20,397 nucleotides of DNA from Haplomitrium mnioides (Eukaryota > Marchantiophyta > Haplomitriopsida > Calobryales), in the NCBI GenBank assembly GCA_049999725.1, contig JBNGIS010004529.1, positions 1 through 20,397 on the forward strand. Reading direction: 5' to 3'. Positions 1 through 10,203 of this stretch are shown here, piece after piece. Made by a program: the position numbers and the translations under genes. The notes beneath the pieces were generated by a model that did no database searches, was not told the origin of the DNA, and was given only the letters and a program-made list of their open reading frames with translations. The stretch's first letter is position 1; each line of letters starts with the position of its first letter.

Positions 1-880
1 GGGAGGGCTGTCTTCCAGGGGTGGAAGTTAAATAAGACCCCTTTCAAGCCTGAGGAAGTAAATTCAGGGCTTCTAGCGATAGAAGTTAAAAAACTATCTG
101 GACATGGTGTGTGAGTGGGGAGAGAGTGGTAGTGTGGATGATGGTTTTGGTGTTGTTGTGTTTGTAGAGTCAGGACTCATATTCGGAACACAAATTCTGA
201 ACCTTTGTCTGGAACTTCAACGGGCAGGGGATTGGGTTGAGAAGGCTGAGTCAGATCACAGGGGAGAATTCAGGTTGACTTGGGTGAAAACAAGGGCTAT
301 CTTATTTACAATTTTGGTCAGGCTGAAGTGTTGGTGATAATTCGCTGCATAATAGTAGGGGAAGTGATGTTAGGAGAGTTAGAAAGAGAGAGAGAGAGTT
401 TTGCATGTGCCTAGGAAGGCTAATAGGATGGGTTCCACGCTTGGGTTGTAATTTCTATTCTATTGAGAGATTAAATCAGATAGCTCTGCTTTGTTTGGGT
501 GCTGGAGTAGCTGGCCCTGTTGACATTTCAACGATTGGAGGAGTGATTAGCCTTGGTTGTGTTAGGACGCAGCCTGTAGGAGAATGCTGCAAGCTCATTC
601 CTATGTAATAATTGGATACACCTCTGTTCATAGGAGGTGACATTGAATATCTGCAACCAGATTTACATCAAGCCGAGTATTGGTGTGTACCCCAAAGTCA
701 GTTGAGTTGTGGTTGCTCTGTGTGTGGTGGAAAGGAATACAGGCCTGACTTGTGCTTGGGTGGGCTGAGAGTAGTGTGGAAATGCAAGGTAAGAAGTTCG
801 GGATTGTTTAGACCTGAATTCACTAACAAAGGTTCTGGGCCGTCTCATTAAAGAGCTCGGTTGTTCTTTGTCCTTTTTTC
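1..880 (+). repeat. Inverted diverged copy of retroelement leader/LTR DNA
   Basis: No convincing gene is seen. Read on the + strand, this segment matches the - strand of about 10,730-11,390 through ordered short anchors: CAAGCCTGA (45-53 against 11,378-11,386), ATGTGCCTA (405-413 against 10,929-10,937), AATARTTGGAT (607-617 against 10,865-10,875) and ACATCAAGC (665-673 against 10,819-10,827). A GAGAGT...CAAG block near 770 matches near 10,735. Spacing differs by indels of up to about 140 bp, so the copies are old. The G/T-rich + strand composition is like the - strand of the Gypsy leader. I infer the 5' leader or LTR of a third, + oriented element cut by the left edge. A short GA run lies at about 385-398. 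Confidence 0.5.
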
Positions 881-998
881 CCTCTGAAATAGCATCAATT
901 GGGTGTTAAGGAAGGAGGAAGGGGCGTGACATGGACCTTCAGCTGCAAAGAAAACAAAGGAGGGGGAGCTAGCTGAAGCTTCCTAAAAGCAGAAGTCG

Positions 999-2154
999 AT
1001 GCTACCAAAGAAAAGGTCAGAACCACCACCGCCGGTTGAGGAGGAGCCTATCTAGTCGCTATCTCCATCTTGCTCTTGATTGGCAGCCCCATCACCGTCC
1101 TCCTCTAGCAACCCTGAGGAGGAAGTCAAGCGGGAGCCAGTGCAGCCTCCAACATTGAGATCAAAGAGGTAAGTACACAAAGGGCTCCAAACGTTTTAGG
1201 AATAGGAGCAAGTTGATCCTTTGACAATGTCTAAGGAGGACAAGAACAAAAAAAGGGTCTTCAATCCAATGGTGCAGAGTCCGGGAGAGAACAATCACTA
1301 ATTAACTAGAGATTTGAACCTTCCAAAACTTGGAGTGGATGACTGAGGGCCATCCATACTAGGAGGTTGAATGAAGATTTTGTTGATCTTCTAATGCAAA
1401 GAATGCTCACAAAAAATATGCGCATTCAATTTTTCATTGTGTTTGTGAACCTATAGTGCAAGTTGAGAGATAAGTTAGATTTTGATATCAAGAACCCTGA
1501 CAAGTACCACTACAAGATTGCAAGAGGCAATCACAATGTTGTCGCAAGGTAGCTTTTAATTACAAAGTATGGAGCACAAACTCCAATGCTTTCGTTCTAC
1601 AACTCTTGCGTGCACATTGGGCTAACACCAACAAAAGCCTAAATATTTGTCATTGATGACAACTATGACCATGCTACCAGTTGGAGATGACATCAATTAA
1701 AAAGGTGAAGTATTGGCATCAACGTAGCATAGAAAGTGGGATAGTGTCATCTCAAAAGTTGAAAAGAGAACCTATGTTGGAGACTTTGGAAATCAAGCCA
1801 AAGTCAATTGTTGAGAAGATGATGACTTCTAAAGACAACTGATTCCAATAAGCATTTCAAAGTGGTGAACTTTGGGAGTTACAACAAAGCATTTTTAGCA
1901 TGTGGAAGAAGAACATCATTAAAGGCTCAAAGCCCAAGGCCAAAGGTTTGCTAAGAATGGAAGATATGAAGTGGAAACCTAGGAGGTCTTTTTAGGGTCT
2001 TCGAGATACAATTAAAATTTCAGTTTTGAAGCGGGTTGTAGTAATGTACGGGGAGCATTCAAGACAAGAACACTTTGATCCAATGTCGAACCGAAAAGGA
2101 ACACAGAGATGTTTGCTATGTTTTTTCTCACTTTCTGTTGTTTTAAGGAACAAC
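999..2154 (+). pseudogene. Decayed reading frame, family not recognised
   Basis: A + strand frame opens at ATG 999 with a basic, then Pro/Glu-rich start (PKKRSEPPPPVEEEP), broken by TAG at 1053. Coding-like sequence continues in shifted frames. At about 1220-1340 it includes KKRVFNPMVQSPGENN. At 1361-1700 one frame is interrupted by three isolated stops and includes FDIKNPDKYHYKIARGN and MLSFYNSCVHIGLTPTKA. At 1855-2154 another frame, with TAG at 1993, includes KISVLKRVVVMYGEHSRQ. Long stretches of ordinary amino-acid composition between single stops indicate a former protein of at least about 350 residues. It follows leader-like DNA (1-880), so it could be the first ORF of a + strand retroelement, but it lacks the Gag zinc knuckles seen in Gypsy-A. 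An AG|GTAAGT splice-donor-like site near 1168 would allow an intron. Function unknown. Confidence 0.45.
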
Positions 2155-3060
2155 TGAATCCAAACCCTCTAGACCGAACTTGATGGATCTGACTCAACCT
2201 TTTCCTCACACTCACTCATTGCTAACAGATACTATAATGATACAAGGACCTCTTTCCATTGCCCTCTAGCCTTTGCTAGCTCAGGTTTTGATACATGGTA
2301 CTCTAGGAGACTCAATTTTCCAAGGAAATAACTCCCCTTAAGTAGGCTTCAAGTTAACGAAGATGAAGATCCTTCATACACACACTTTAATGGGAAGTCT
2401 ATGCATAGTCTCCACTCTTTCCTTGCACTCTTTGCTAGAACTACCCCTTAGAACATCCCGATATATTCACAGTCAAAAATTCAGCGTATAGACTCAATAG
2501 GAGAATACATCTAGATCCCAGATCCCCCCCCCGCCCCTAGCCAATCCTTCTCTAGTGCAATCTTCCCTTGATCCACAAAGTGGGAATATGTCTTGCTCCT
2601 ATTATCACATCCTGAACTCAAATTCATATTTCATAACACCTTGTGCTCCCTCCTTATTTTTCAATTTCACTCCTAGGAGCACGAAATCTCAAAGAAAAAT
2701 ATAAACTTCAAAGGTTTTGAAGAACAAAATTTTACAATGATTTTTTTTTCCCATTAGAGAAGGGACCTTGTTAGTGGTCTTATACCCCTTCCTTTCTTTC
2801 AAGTTATTCCTATCCAATTATGTGCACGTAACTAATTTAACTAACTGATAACTACTCTAATAATTGTCCCTTTAATCAGGCTAAGAATCCTCAACTATCC
2901 TATCTACTATAGCTATCTACAAGCTAGAACTTTAAAATAACATCATTTAGAATTTAACTTTATATTCTTCTACTATGCTATTTAGGTCAACTAAGGCTTT
3001 GTGCTCAAAGGTCTCTTCAAGAAACCTTATTGCTACTTCCTTCAGTTTCAAAATCATTTT
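2155..3060 (-). repeat. Leader/LTR patch, direct repeat of about 11,100-11,400
   Basis: There is no gene here. Four anchors are collinear with the region right of Gypsy-A: CCTTCTCTARTGCAATCT (2546-2563 against 11,162-11,179, one mismatch), TGCTCC (2644 against 11,258), TACAATGA (2733 against 11,342) and TACCCCTT (2783 against 11,387). Intervals of 81, 89 and 50 bp match 79, 84 and 45 bp. Both patches lie about 2.0-2.1 kb downstream, on the - strand, of a PPT/LTR start (4649 and 13,319). This is either the distal part of a long 3' LTR of Gypsy-A or the leader of another tandem unit. A run of nine C lies at 2524-2532. The left boundary with the decayed + frame is not defined. Confidence 0.5.
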
Positions 3061-3072
3061 TTTATATCTTGA

Positions 3073-3099
3073 TTTATTATTATTATTATTATTATTATT
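3073..3099. repeat. (ATT)n microsatellite
   Basis: About nine perfect ATT/TTA trinucleotide units, read directly from the sequence. They lie in non-coding DNA between the leader-like patch and the decayed frame at 3510-4250. Confidence 0.9.
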
Positions 3100-3509
3100 C
3101 TCCAATGGCATCCCCTAGCAATATAGGTTTTTGCCGATTCACAATCTGTGTCTAATTTTGGACATCCATCCAAATAATTTCCACAAGTCTGTACTGCGTG
3201 ATTTTGCTAACAAGAACCATATCAAAATGTGGGAGACAATTTCCCATGCCCATCATTGCTGCTCAATCTCTTCTACTTCGGAATCGCACACCCACCATCG
3301 AGTGAGTTCCCATCTTCATGTATCATTTTGTTTTGTTTTTTCATAAAAATCTTTTCATGAAAATCCAACTAAGTAGCCTTGCTTTGGCATCAAATATGCT
3401 TAATGTGCTATTTGGAATGAAATTGGTGGGCACAATGTCTCTATTGGTATACCCAAGAAGGCTTTGCCACTTCCCTTAAAACTCATTTCTGTTCACAGTA
3501 TTGATTCCC
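3100..3509. other. Unassigned interval
   Basis: I see no supportable gene, RNA or repeat boundary here. Short open stretches occur on both strands, the longest on the + strand at 3131-3346, but that one ends in low-complexity Phe/Ser codons and has no recognisable motif. It may hold more of the decayed - strand frame to its right, too eroded to follow. Confidence 0.4.
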
Positions 3510-4250
3510 TTATAAGTCCTCGGGTTCTTCAATCATACCATCATGTCCACTCAACACATCAGTAATGACACTCAAAACCCCCTTTTGCTAGCTTCCCATT
3601 CCCATCAAGCAACACTTCCCCAATAGCTAGATCTCGTTTATCTGGGAGTGATGTTAAATGATGCACCTTGCTAGCCTCTCCAATCCTTTGTTGATGGCAT
3701 GTTCATTGTTTCCTGCTTCGCACGTCCCTTGAGATGCACTTCTGCTTTCTCCTTCGTGGTAAACACGCCCGTTGGTTCTTCCACATACTCTGAATGTTTC
3801 CTCCCATGGGATCTAAGTGGGGTCTTTCAAACCGTAGATTGCTTGTTGGTGCATATAGAAGAACACATTGAAACATGTCAAAGCATAAATGAATGCTAGA
3901 TAACCAATGCTCAAAGCAGTAGACACCAAAAACTCAAAGTAGATCCAAAATCTCAAAGTCTGCTTGACAAGGGACTCTTCAAGCCCAAAAAGTGCTCGAG
4001 ATGGATCCACGTTGGGAGAATACTCACACCAATACTATGCTCCATAGAAAGAGATTTGTTATGGTTCAAAGTAGAAAAATTGAAAGAAATCTAATTCCAT
4101 ATTGCTCGAAATAAGCACCTCCTCATCTCTCTTTCTAATCACGTAAACCTCAAGAAGAGCATGTGTAGGATGTTGACCAAGCTCATCACCAATAATAATA
4201 GTTCGTTGTGCACTAATTTGAACAAGTAGCCCGTGGTTGTTGATTGATCA
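3510..4250 (-). pseudogene. Decayed reading frame with hydrophobic segment, family not recognised
   Basis: One - strand frame runs from about 4250 to its stop at 3813-3815, broken only by TAA at 4059-4061 and TAG at 4035-4037. It reads through GDELGQHPTHALLEVYVIRK, then YSPNVDPSRALFGLEESLV, then a hydrophobic run of about 25 residues (FLVSTALSIGYLAFIYALTC and onward) at about 3845-3925. After 3813 the signal continues in shifted frames: VFTTKEKAEVHLKGRAKQ (near 3760-3710), DLAIGEVLLDGNGKLAKGGF (near 3640-3570) and TDVLSGHDGMIEEPEDL (ending near 3510). It lies downstream of the Gypsy-A PPT, where an LTR or an extra 3' ORF would be. The hydrophobic segment could be a transmembrane helix, which would suit an env-like ORF, or the core of a soluble domain. 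I do not recognise the family. Confidence 0.45.
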
Positions 4251-4649
4251 TGAGGAATCGCACCGTCTTACCCTACTCTCCTCATCGTTCTTCAAAGCAC
4301 CCATACTTATGAGGAGATTGAAATACTAGCCTCCTCCTTCCGCTTACTCTACGCTATGGGGATTAGTCCCATAAGTTCTTCCTATAAATTCTCCTTCCTT
4401 GGCCAAAAAACATTTCTTTCTCTTGGGAAAGCTAGAACTCTTCTTCTTCTTCCAGAGAATCTTCACACAACAGAGCAGCCACAAATATTGCTCTCACTTC
4501 AGCTGGAACTCCAACTTCCTTCCTTAATATCTATACATCCTCAATTCATCAAATTTTCCTCCAACATAGAGCTTTTACTGCGCTGTTCCATTGCACACAA
4601 AGGCTACTTCTCAAATTTTTTAAGATTTACTCACAACTAGGCCTCCACA
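4251..4649 (-). repeat. Candidate 3' LTR start of Gypsy-A
   Basis: On the - strand the sequence after the polypurine tract begins TGTGGAGGCCTAGTT, and the equivalent position in Gypsy-B begins TGTGAGAGCATAGTT (13,319 downward). Further weak shared blocks are an AGAGCAA-type motif and a GAAGAAGAAGAAG run at similar offsets of about 210 bp. LTR starts of two diverged relatives fit best. The 3' end of the LTR could not be fixed; it may continue much further left, to about 2200. Confidence 0.4.
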
Positions 4650-4668
4650 TAGCCCTCTCTTCTAGTGC
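4650..4668 (-). other. Polypurine tract of Gypsy-A
   Basis: Purine-rich - strand sequence AGAAGAGAGGG followed by CTA, just before the TG that starts the LTR and just after the last recognisable integrase codons. The homologous site in Gypsy-B is at 13,320-13,336. It would prime plus-strand DNA synthesis. Confidence 0.5.
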
Positions 4669-4689
4669 GTAGCGTCCCCACAAGCCTAC

Positions 4690-5804
4690 TTTGGGGAATT
4701 ATACTTTTTAATTATACAACCTCTTACAATGGTATCCACCTTCCTTCCATCCAAGGTTATTAACTGAACTGATCAATTATCAAAAATCTGTTGAACCACG
4801 GAAGAACCCATCAAGCATATGTTTAATTTTTTAGAGAACAAGAAATACCTATTGTCGTAAAGCACAACTAAGTCTCCCTAAAGAGTTTTGACTTTCTTTA
4901 TTTTAAAATCATACTTCTTCTTTCTTCGACCTTGTATTGCCTTTGTCTCTTCAAGGGCCAAAAATCTATTTTCTTCTAGAGCAATGAGGTCGAGCATTTT
5001 GAAATAGAGGCTGACCTTGTTTGGTAACCTCTCCTCCTCACTCACTCATAATGTAGTAGTTGACCACTCTATAGAGAAAGCAACTTGCATATCGTAAACC
5101 ACGTAAAATGGAGTTTATTTTGTCGTAATTTTCTTTGTGGTTGTGTAGGCCCATAATGTAGAGTAGAGCTTCTCATCCTTGTTAGTGCCATGACATGAGG
5201 TAGTCTTATTAAAGATCTTATGTAAGATCCCATTCACCCTCTTAGTATGTCCATTGACTTTAGGATTGTAAGGCGTTGTCTTTTTTTGCTTCATCATGTG
5301 CAGGTCCATAAGTTGTCTTATAACTCCATTCAAAAAGTGAGTGCCTCTATAACTCACTAATTTTAGAGGACACCTAAATCTGGTAATAATATTGAACAAC
5401 AAAAAGTTTTCTACTGTCACTCCATCATCCTTGTTAGTAGCCTTGGCCTCTACCCTCTTAGTAGCATAATTGGTATACACTAAAATATACCTCTTATGGT
5501 AGGTACAAGTAGTAGAACATATGGGCCCCACAAAATCTATGCCCCACTTTTCAAAATGGGCCAAAGGTAAAATGGGAGTCAGAGGCCAATGGCTGGTGGT
5601 TGTATGCTTACCGACTGGCTAGCAATGATCATATTTGCAAATGTGCTTAAGCATGCACATCTTGATACATCGTAAGCCACCAATAGCCTGTCATCAAAAC
5701 CTTTTCGACTATATTTTTTATAGCATAATGCCTACCTGCAATATCATCATAAAGAGCAAATATTACCTTGCCAACTTCCTTCTCCTCTAAGCACCTCCCA
5801 AGGG
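4690..5804 (-). pseudogene. Gypsy-A integrase, degenerate and catalytically changed
   Basis: The N-terminal HHCC zinc domain is eroded: the first His is Tyr (LYDDIAGRHYA) and the Cys pair survives as CKYDHC. The catalytic core at 5564-5115 keeps the first Asp (WGIDFVGPI), but the second acidic position reads VSYRGTHF (Asp to Tyr) and the Glu position reads GHTKRVNG (Glu to Lys). So two of the three DD35E residues are lost. The C-terminal domain (5,110-4,690) is readable in pieces: GDLVVLYDNRYFLFSKKL and LITLDGRKVDTIVRG. Integrase inserts cDNA into the genome; this copy could not. Confidence 0.85.
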
Positions 5805-6509
5805 TCAAGTCTGGTCCTTGCTAGTGCAGTACTCCCTTGAAAAATCTGTAAGAGGGTGCCTTTGTTCTGAACATAGCCTTTTCCTTTGCTGATTTGTTTT
5901 TTGGAAACGTGAGATGTTGTAGATAGTTCTATATATTTGCATACCGGCTCCCTTGTAGCACTTCTCCTTCTGTTGCAAATAGAGATTTGTTAGGAACTCA
6001 TCATGTTGATCCTCTTCTACTAGCTCCCTTCGCAACCTGAACAAAAAATCTGCATTGCCATGAGCTTTGCTTGGACTTACATCAACTTCAAATTTAAATA
6101 TCTCAAGAACCAACATCCACATTGCTAATCTTCTAGAAAAATCTGGTTTATTGACCAAATATCTGAGAGAGTTATGGTCCACATGAAACACAAAAGGACA
6201 CCGCAAAAAATAGTGTTGAAACTTCCTTACAAAATATACCAAACCAAGTGCCTCTCACTCAATCATAGAAGAGTTCTTCTGAGTAGGGGACAACTTCTAG
6301 GTTGCATATTAAATAGCATGATCAATGAAATAAAAGTCCTTTTGACTCAACACACTCCCCATAGCGTGGGTTGAAACATCCACATATGCGTGGAACTTCT
6401 TGCTCCAATCTGAAGGTCTAAGTACTAAAGCTAAGATGAGCTTCACTTTCGGCACCTCAAAGGCCTTCTGAGCTTCTAGCCACCATAAAAACTCTTTGTA
6501 TTTCTTCAA
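5805..6509 (-). pseudogene. Gypsy-A RNase H, degenerate
   Basis: 6509-6309 gives WSKKFHAYVDVSTHAMGSVL, the first conserved block of Gypsy RNase H (catalytic Asp in YVDVS). After stops, 6242-5805 gives VFHVDHNSLRYLVNKPDFSR, with the HVDHNSL block, and ends with a HGNADFLFRL-type closing block. The remainder to 5805 is the tether toward integrase. The enzyme would degrade the RNA strand of the hybrid. Block order and spacing match the Gypsy-B copy at 14,993-15,470. Confidence 0.8.
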
Positions 6510-7504
6510 TAGGTCTGTCAGAGGTGTAGAAATCCAAGCATATTCTTCTACAAACTTGCGGTAATATATTGCCAGTAGCTCCTAGAAATTCTCTCACCAT
6601 GGTGATGTTTCTAGGCACAAGAAGGGCTTCGATTGCATTGACTTTGTCAATGTCCACCTCTATGCCTCTCGGACACCTTGTGTCATACTAAAGTTCCCTC
6701 TTTTATAACCAAAAAGTAATTTTCAAGGTGGAGGCCTAATGTGCCCAACCTACAAGACTCAAAGGTTTTCTTTAAATGTTCAGGGTGATCCTTCCTATTA
6801 GCATGGACACAAAAGTCATCAAGAAAGATTTCTATACACTCTCTTGAATAGGTTTGAAAATAGTGGTCATTGCTTTTTGAAAGGTGGCAGGCACATTGCA
6901 TAAGTCAAAACGCATGACATTTTAAGAAAATGTACCCAAGTCAGTGGTAAAGGCTTTTCTTTGCTCTATCCTCTAGAAAAATACTTACTTGATTGTAACC
7001 AGAAAATCCATCAAGGAAATAGTAACATTCATGACCAACCACTTGGTCAAGAGTAGTGTCATCAAATAGTAAAGGTAAAAGTCTTTCATAGTTACCAAAT
7101 TCAATCTTCTTAAATCTTGGTAGACCTCAACTTTATGATTCTTCTAAATAACAATAACTTTAGGGGATATCCATTTAACTGTAGGGCATTAGGTATATAA
7201 AATATAATTTAAGTAACTTATCCAAATTCTCTTTTATTAGAAAGAAGTACTTTGGATTGAGGCAGTACTGTTTTTATATGACTCGAGCTGCCTTCTCTTT
7301 AAGATAAATTCGATGTTCACATAATTCAGGTGGCACTCTCTCCAAGTCTTCAAAAGACCAAGAAAAAACTTCTAGAAATTCTTGTAGCAAATTTTTATAC
7401 ACCACCATTTCTTGTTCTGTCAAATCACATGATATCAATAATTCCTTTTTATCTATTTCTGTCCCTCCAACTCTCAAAGTAGTAAACGGTATAGTTTTGA
7501 CCAC
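6510..7504 (-). pseudogene. Gypsy-A reverse transcriptase, degenerate
   Basis: A frameshift near 7,505 precedes 7504-7274, whose FSWSFEDLERVPPELCEHRI is the conserved region just N-terminal of Gypsy RT (Gypsy-B has FAWSYKDLKRIPAELYEHRI). The RT fingers and palm (7,270-6,900) are heavily broken; fragments such as TMKDFY and GTFS-stop-NVMRF survive. The catalytic palm motif FLDDF is intact at about 6,811-6,826 (IEIFLDDFCVHANRKDHPEH), and the thumb region VREFLGATG is at about 6,570-6,600. RT copies element RNA into cDNA. No continuous RT domain remains. Confidence 0.8.
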
Positions 7505-8759
7505 CTTTTATGGTTTCAACCTCATCGTCCCTCTCAGAATGGATAGGAAAAGGAGCTCTCAAATCCGTGGTCTTGTCATCAGGTTGAGTATGACTCCACT
7601 ACACAAATTCCTCATCTATGAGGCCTTCAAAATATCCATTTAAGGTTTGAACTTCATTGCAAAATTCTGTCTCTAATCTCACCAGTGGAGTGTCATCCTT
7701 AGTGAGCTAGAGTCTTTCATCCATCTTATCCAAGCTACTCTTACTTTTGTCTGAATTTCAACCCTCATAGGCATCTAAAAAGTTAGAAGTGTAATCTGCT
7801 ATAGATTGAGTTTCACCTTGGTAGGTTGGTTTAATCCACTGCAACACTACCATGATGTTTTTCCCAAACCTCACTTTTTTTCTCCAACAGTCCTCTACAG
7901 CCTTAGCTTCATACAACCAAGGTTGACCCAGCAACACTATATAGGTGGATCTGGTCTTGGGGTCAATAATTGTGTAGTCTATTACAAAGACTTTTCCTCC
8001 AATTACAGTATTGATACTTGTCAAGAATCCCTCTAGAATTAATCTTCTCTAGTTTGCCAACCCTAAGACTTGTGAGGTCTTATCTAGTACACTAAAACCC
8101 AAAGCATGTATAGCTTTCAGCACCATGACGTTCTTTCCAGAACCACCATCCACTCGAACATCCTTCAAATAACACCCATTGATTTGTATCTCCACTTTAG
8201 AAGCTCCATATTCTTGAAACAAATATGGTTTTACAATAAATTCTAGTACTTCTGCAAGAATATCCATTACTTCTAGAAATGGATGTACTTCAAGCAAGTT
8301 ATACCTCCTATTTCTACCTTAAGTCATTCCTCTCAATCTCTTTCTTTGAGAGGTTGATAATTCCAAGACTTGCTCCATGGTAATCTTGGTCATTATGCCT
8401 CAAAGGTCTCTTGTAATATGATACCCTTTATTCACCTCATCAACTCTAACAGAAGCAAACCTTCCTAGTTGGTCTGCTTTTCCTTCATGAGTCTTCAATC
8501 TTGGGGCAAAATTTACCCGCCGTTCCTCTTCTGCTTCCTAGGAAGCTTTGGCTATTGCCTTTTGCTGGTTTTTGCTAATCTGTTTTTGCAGATCTTGCTG
8601 CACTTCTTCTTTAATGTCCTTTGTTGCCTGAAAATACTTAGTATCATGCCTATGATCATCTAGATCAAGCGAAATACTCTTTTTTTCAGCCACCTTGTTC
8701 TGCTCTCCCTTGGACTTATCTCCCTTTGTTAGGTTTTCCTTGGTCTTCTTTTTAGCTTA
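7505..8759 (-). pseudogene. Gypsy-A protease and linker, degenerate
   Basis: The frame continues from the zinc knuckles through a Lys/Gln-rich linker (about 8,750-8,330; stops TAG, TGA and TAA are scattered) into a retropepsin-like domain. The segment VRVDGGSGKNVM (about 8,120-8,155) matches the D-[GST]-G active-site loop region in altered form, and LLGQPWLYEAKAVEDCW (about 7,900-7,950) is the C-terminal part, shared with Gypsy-B. Stops fall at 8,049 and 7,758, and the frame remains readable to about 7,505 (DEEFV-stop-WSHTQPDD). An aspartic protease of this kind cleaves the Gag-Pol precursor. Assignment rests on position plus the DGGS loop, so it is less certain than RT. Confidence 0.65.
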
Positions 8760-10203
8760 CTATGTCCAAGTACAAACTTTATAGCACTCTTTCTTGGTTT
8801 CAGTGTTGGCTTCCACCAATCTAAGATGTTCTTCAAAAGGTACACCTATGGAATTTGTCCCCACATCCTTGACCAACGTCTTAATGGCTGGAGGTTCTAG
8901 GCAATTTGGTTTTGTATAGCCTGACTTCCTACAGTTAACACACAAGGAAACATAGCCCAACTGCTTCCAGAGGTTTGGACAAGCATAAGCATAATGCTCT
9001 AAACTCCTACAATTGTAGCAACCTATGGATCTGGCACCTCTTCCTTGCATTGGAGCCCTTGGTGCTGCAACTGTACCCATCACAGGTTGCTCCATCTACA
9101 TCATTGGAGTTCTTGGCATATGATAGGGTAGGGAGGACTTAGTCTAGGAATAACTTCTCTCCACTCGTCTTCCACTTCCCTGATGGATTGCATAGCAGAA
9201 TTGAGTAGGGTCCTAAACTTGGTACTCATCCTGCCCCTCCTCCACCTAATATCCTCCTATACTAACAAATCTGGCATTAGCAGGGTACCATCGTTATGGT
9301 TCCCTATGTCCCTACTTTTTACACCTAGTACACCACATGTTAGCCCTTTTTTCAAGGATTGGCCTTCTCTTGGCCTACTCAACTGCCTGCCTCACAGCTA
9401 ACCGTTCCATTTCTCTAGCAAGATGATCCATTGTCTGCTTTTCAATGTGAGTTTCTATTGTCTTCTTCTTGGAAGATCCCTTCTTCTCTTCATCAAAATC
9501 ACACAAGGTAGGAGACTCTATCATAGTCTCATCAATGGACTCAGAATCAAATGTGTTGGAGGAGGTTTCTTCCTTCCTCTTGTTTTTCTTCTTTTTTCTC
9601 TTTCCCTTCTTGTCCTTTTTTCTTTTCTTCCAACTCTTCCTGGAATACAAAGAATTAGAATAGAATAACCCTCTCTCCACTAGTTGGGCTATCTCAATGA
9701 CTTCACTTGCAACCACTGCAACACTTAGGGTAGCAGCCTCTGTTTGCCTTAAATAATGACTCTCCTTCTTAGTCAACCTTGAAAAGTACAATTTCATCTC
9801 AACTAGAGGACTATTGAGCATGGCCCATTTATGTTGCATTAATTTGCAACAATGAGTACCTCCTCATAGGTTCTTTCCTTTTCTTCTTAACTATAGATAA
9901 TTTGGTGAGCAATCTGGTGGAGTAAGCCACTCTCTTGAACTTTGCTATAAGAGCATCTCTAAAGGTTGCCCACGTTGGATAAATCATTGTCAAGCTGGTA
10001 TACCAATCTTATGCTTTACCTCCCAATAGAGCTCTCACCATTCTCAGCCAGTCAACATCGTTGTCCTTGTTGTTGGCTTGACTTATACTCTTAAATTGTT
10101 TAGCCCATGCATCCACATCCTCCCCTTTTTGGCCTTTGGACACCTTGTATCTCATTCTAGTCTTGGCTATAGGGCCTCCTACCACTGGTCTACCTCTTGA
10201 CAT
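8760..10203 (-). pseudogene. gag: Gypsy-A gag (capsid and nucleocapsid), degenerate
   Basis: The start is the ATG at 10,203 (MSRGRPVVGG). A retrotransposon Gag core follows: WLRMVRALLGGKA, TAA at 10,009, then DWYTSL...PTWATFRDALIAKFKRV in the same frame. A frameshift leads into 9839-9375, which ends in a very Lys-rich tract (about 9,580-9,640) and an acidic segment. After TAG at 9375 the frame continues through a CTRCKK-stop-GH remnant (a third, ruined zinc knuckle), then a CCHC knuckle CYNCRSLEHYAYAC (about 8,975-9,020) and a second with His replaced by Tyr (CVNCRKSGYTKPNC). Gag packages element RNA into virus-like particles, and the knuckles bind RNA. The product would be broken here. Confidence 0.8.

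Larger units (their letters stand above)
4650..10203 (-). mobile_element. Gypsy-A: decayed Ty3/Gypsy LTR retrotransposon, internal region
   Basis: The domain order on the - strand is Gag, zinc knuckles, protease, RT, RNase H, integrase, which defines Ty3/Gypsy (Metaviridae-type) rather than Copia. From about 9840 to 7505 the Gag-protease-linker is essentially one frame broken by isolated stops, so the element originally encoded a single Gag-Pol polyprotein. Its pol is clearly related to Gypsy-B (shared GQPWLY, FLDDF and VFHVDHNSL blocks) but far from identical. It cannot be autonomous now: more than ten stops, several frameshifts and changed catalytic residues. The clade within Gypsy was not settled. 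Confidence 0.9.

Noticed and set aside
1160-1180. Splice donor-like AG|GTAAGT
   Set aside because: It is a good match, but no paired acceptor or intact exons could be established, so no gene model was drawn.
3131-3346. 71-codon + strand open frame
   Set aside because: His/Ser-rich, with no motif, and it ends in a Phe/Val run from T-rich DNA. Not supportable as a gene.
4356-4640. 94-codon + strand open frame
   Set aside because: It lies antisense within the candidate Gypsy-A LTR, has low-complexity Leu/Ser composition and no motif, and no homologous frame is evident at the Gypsy-B LTR.
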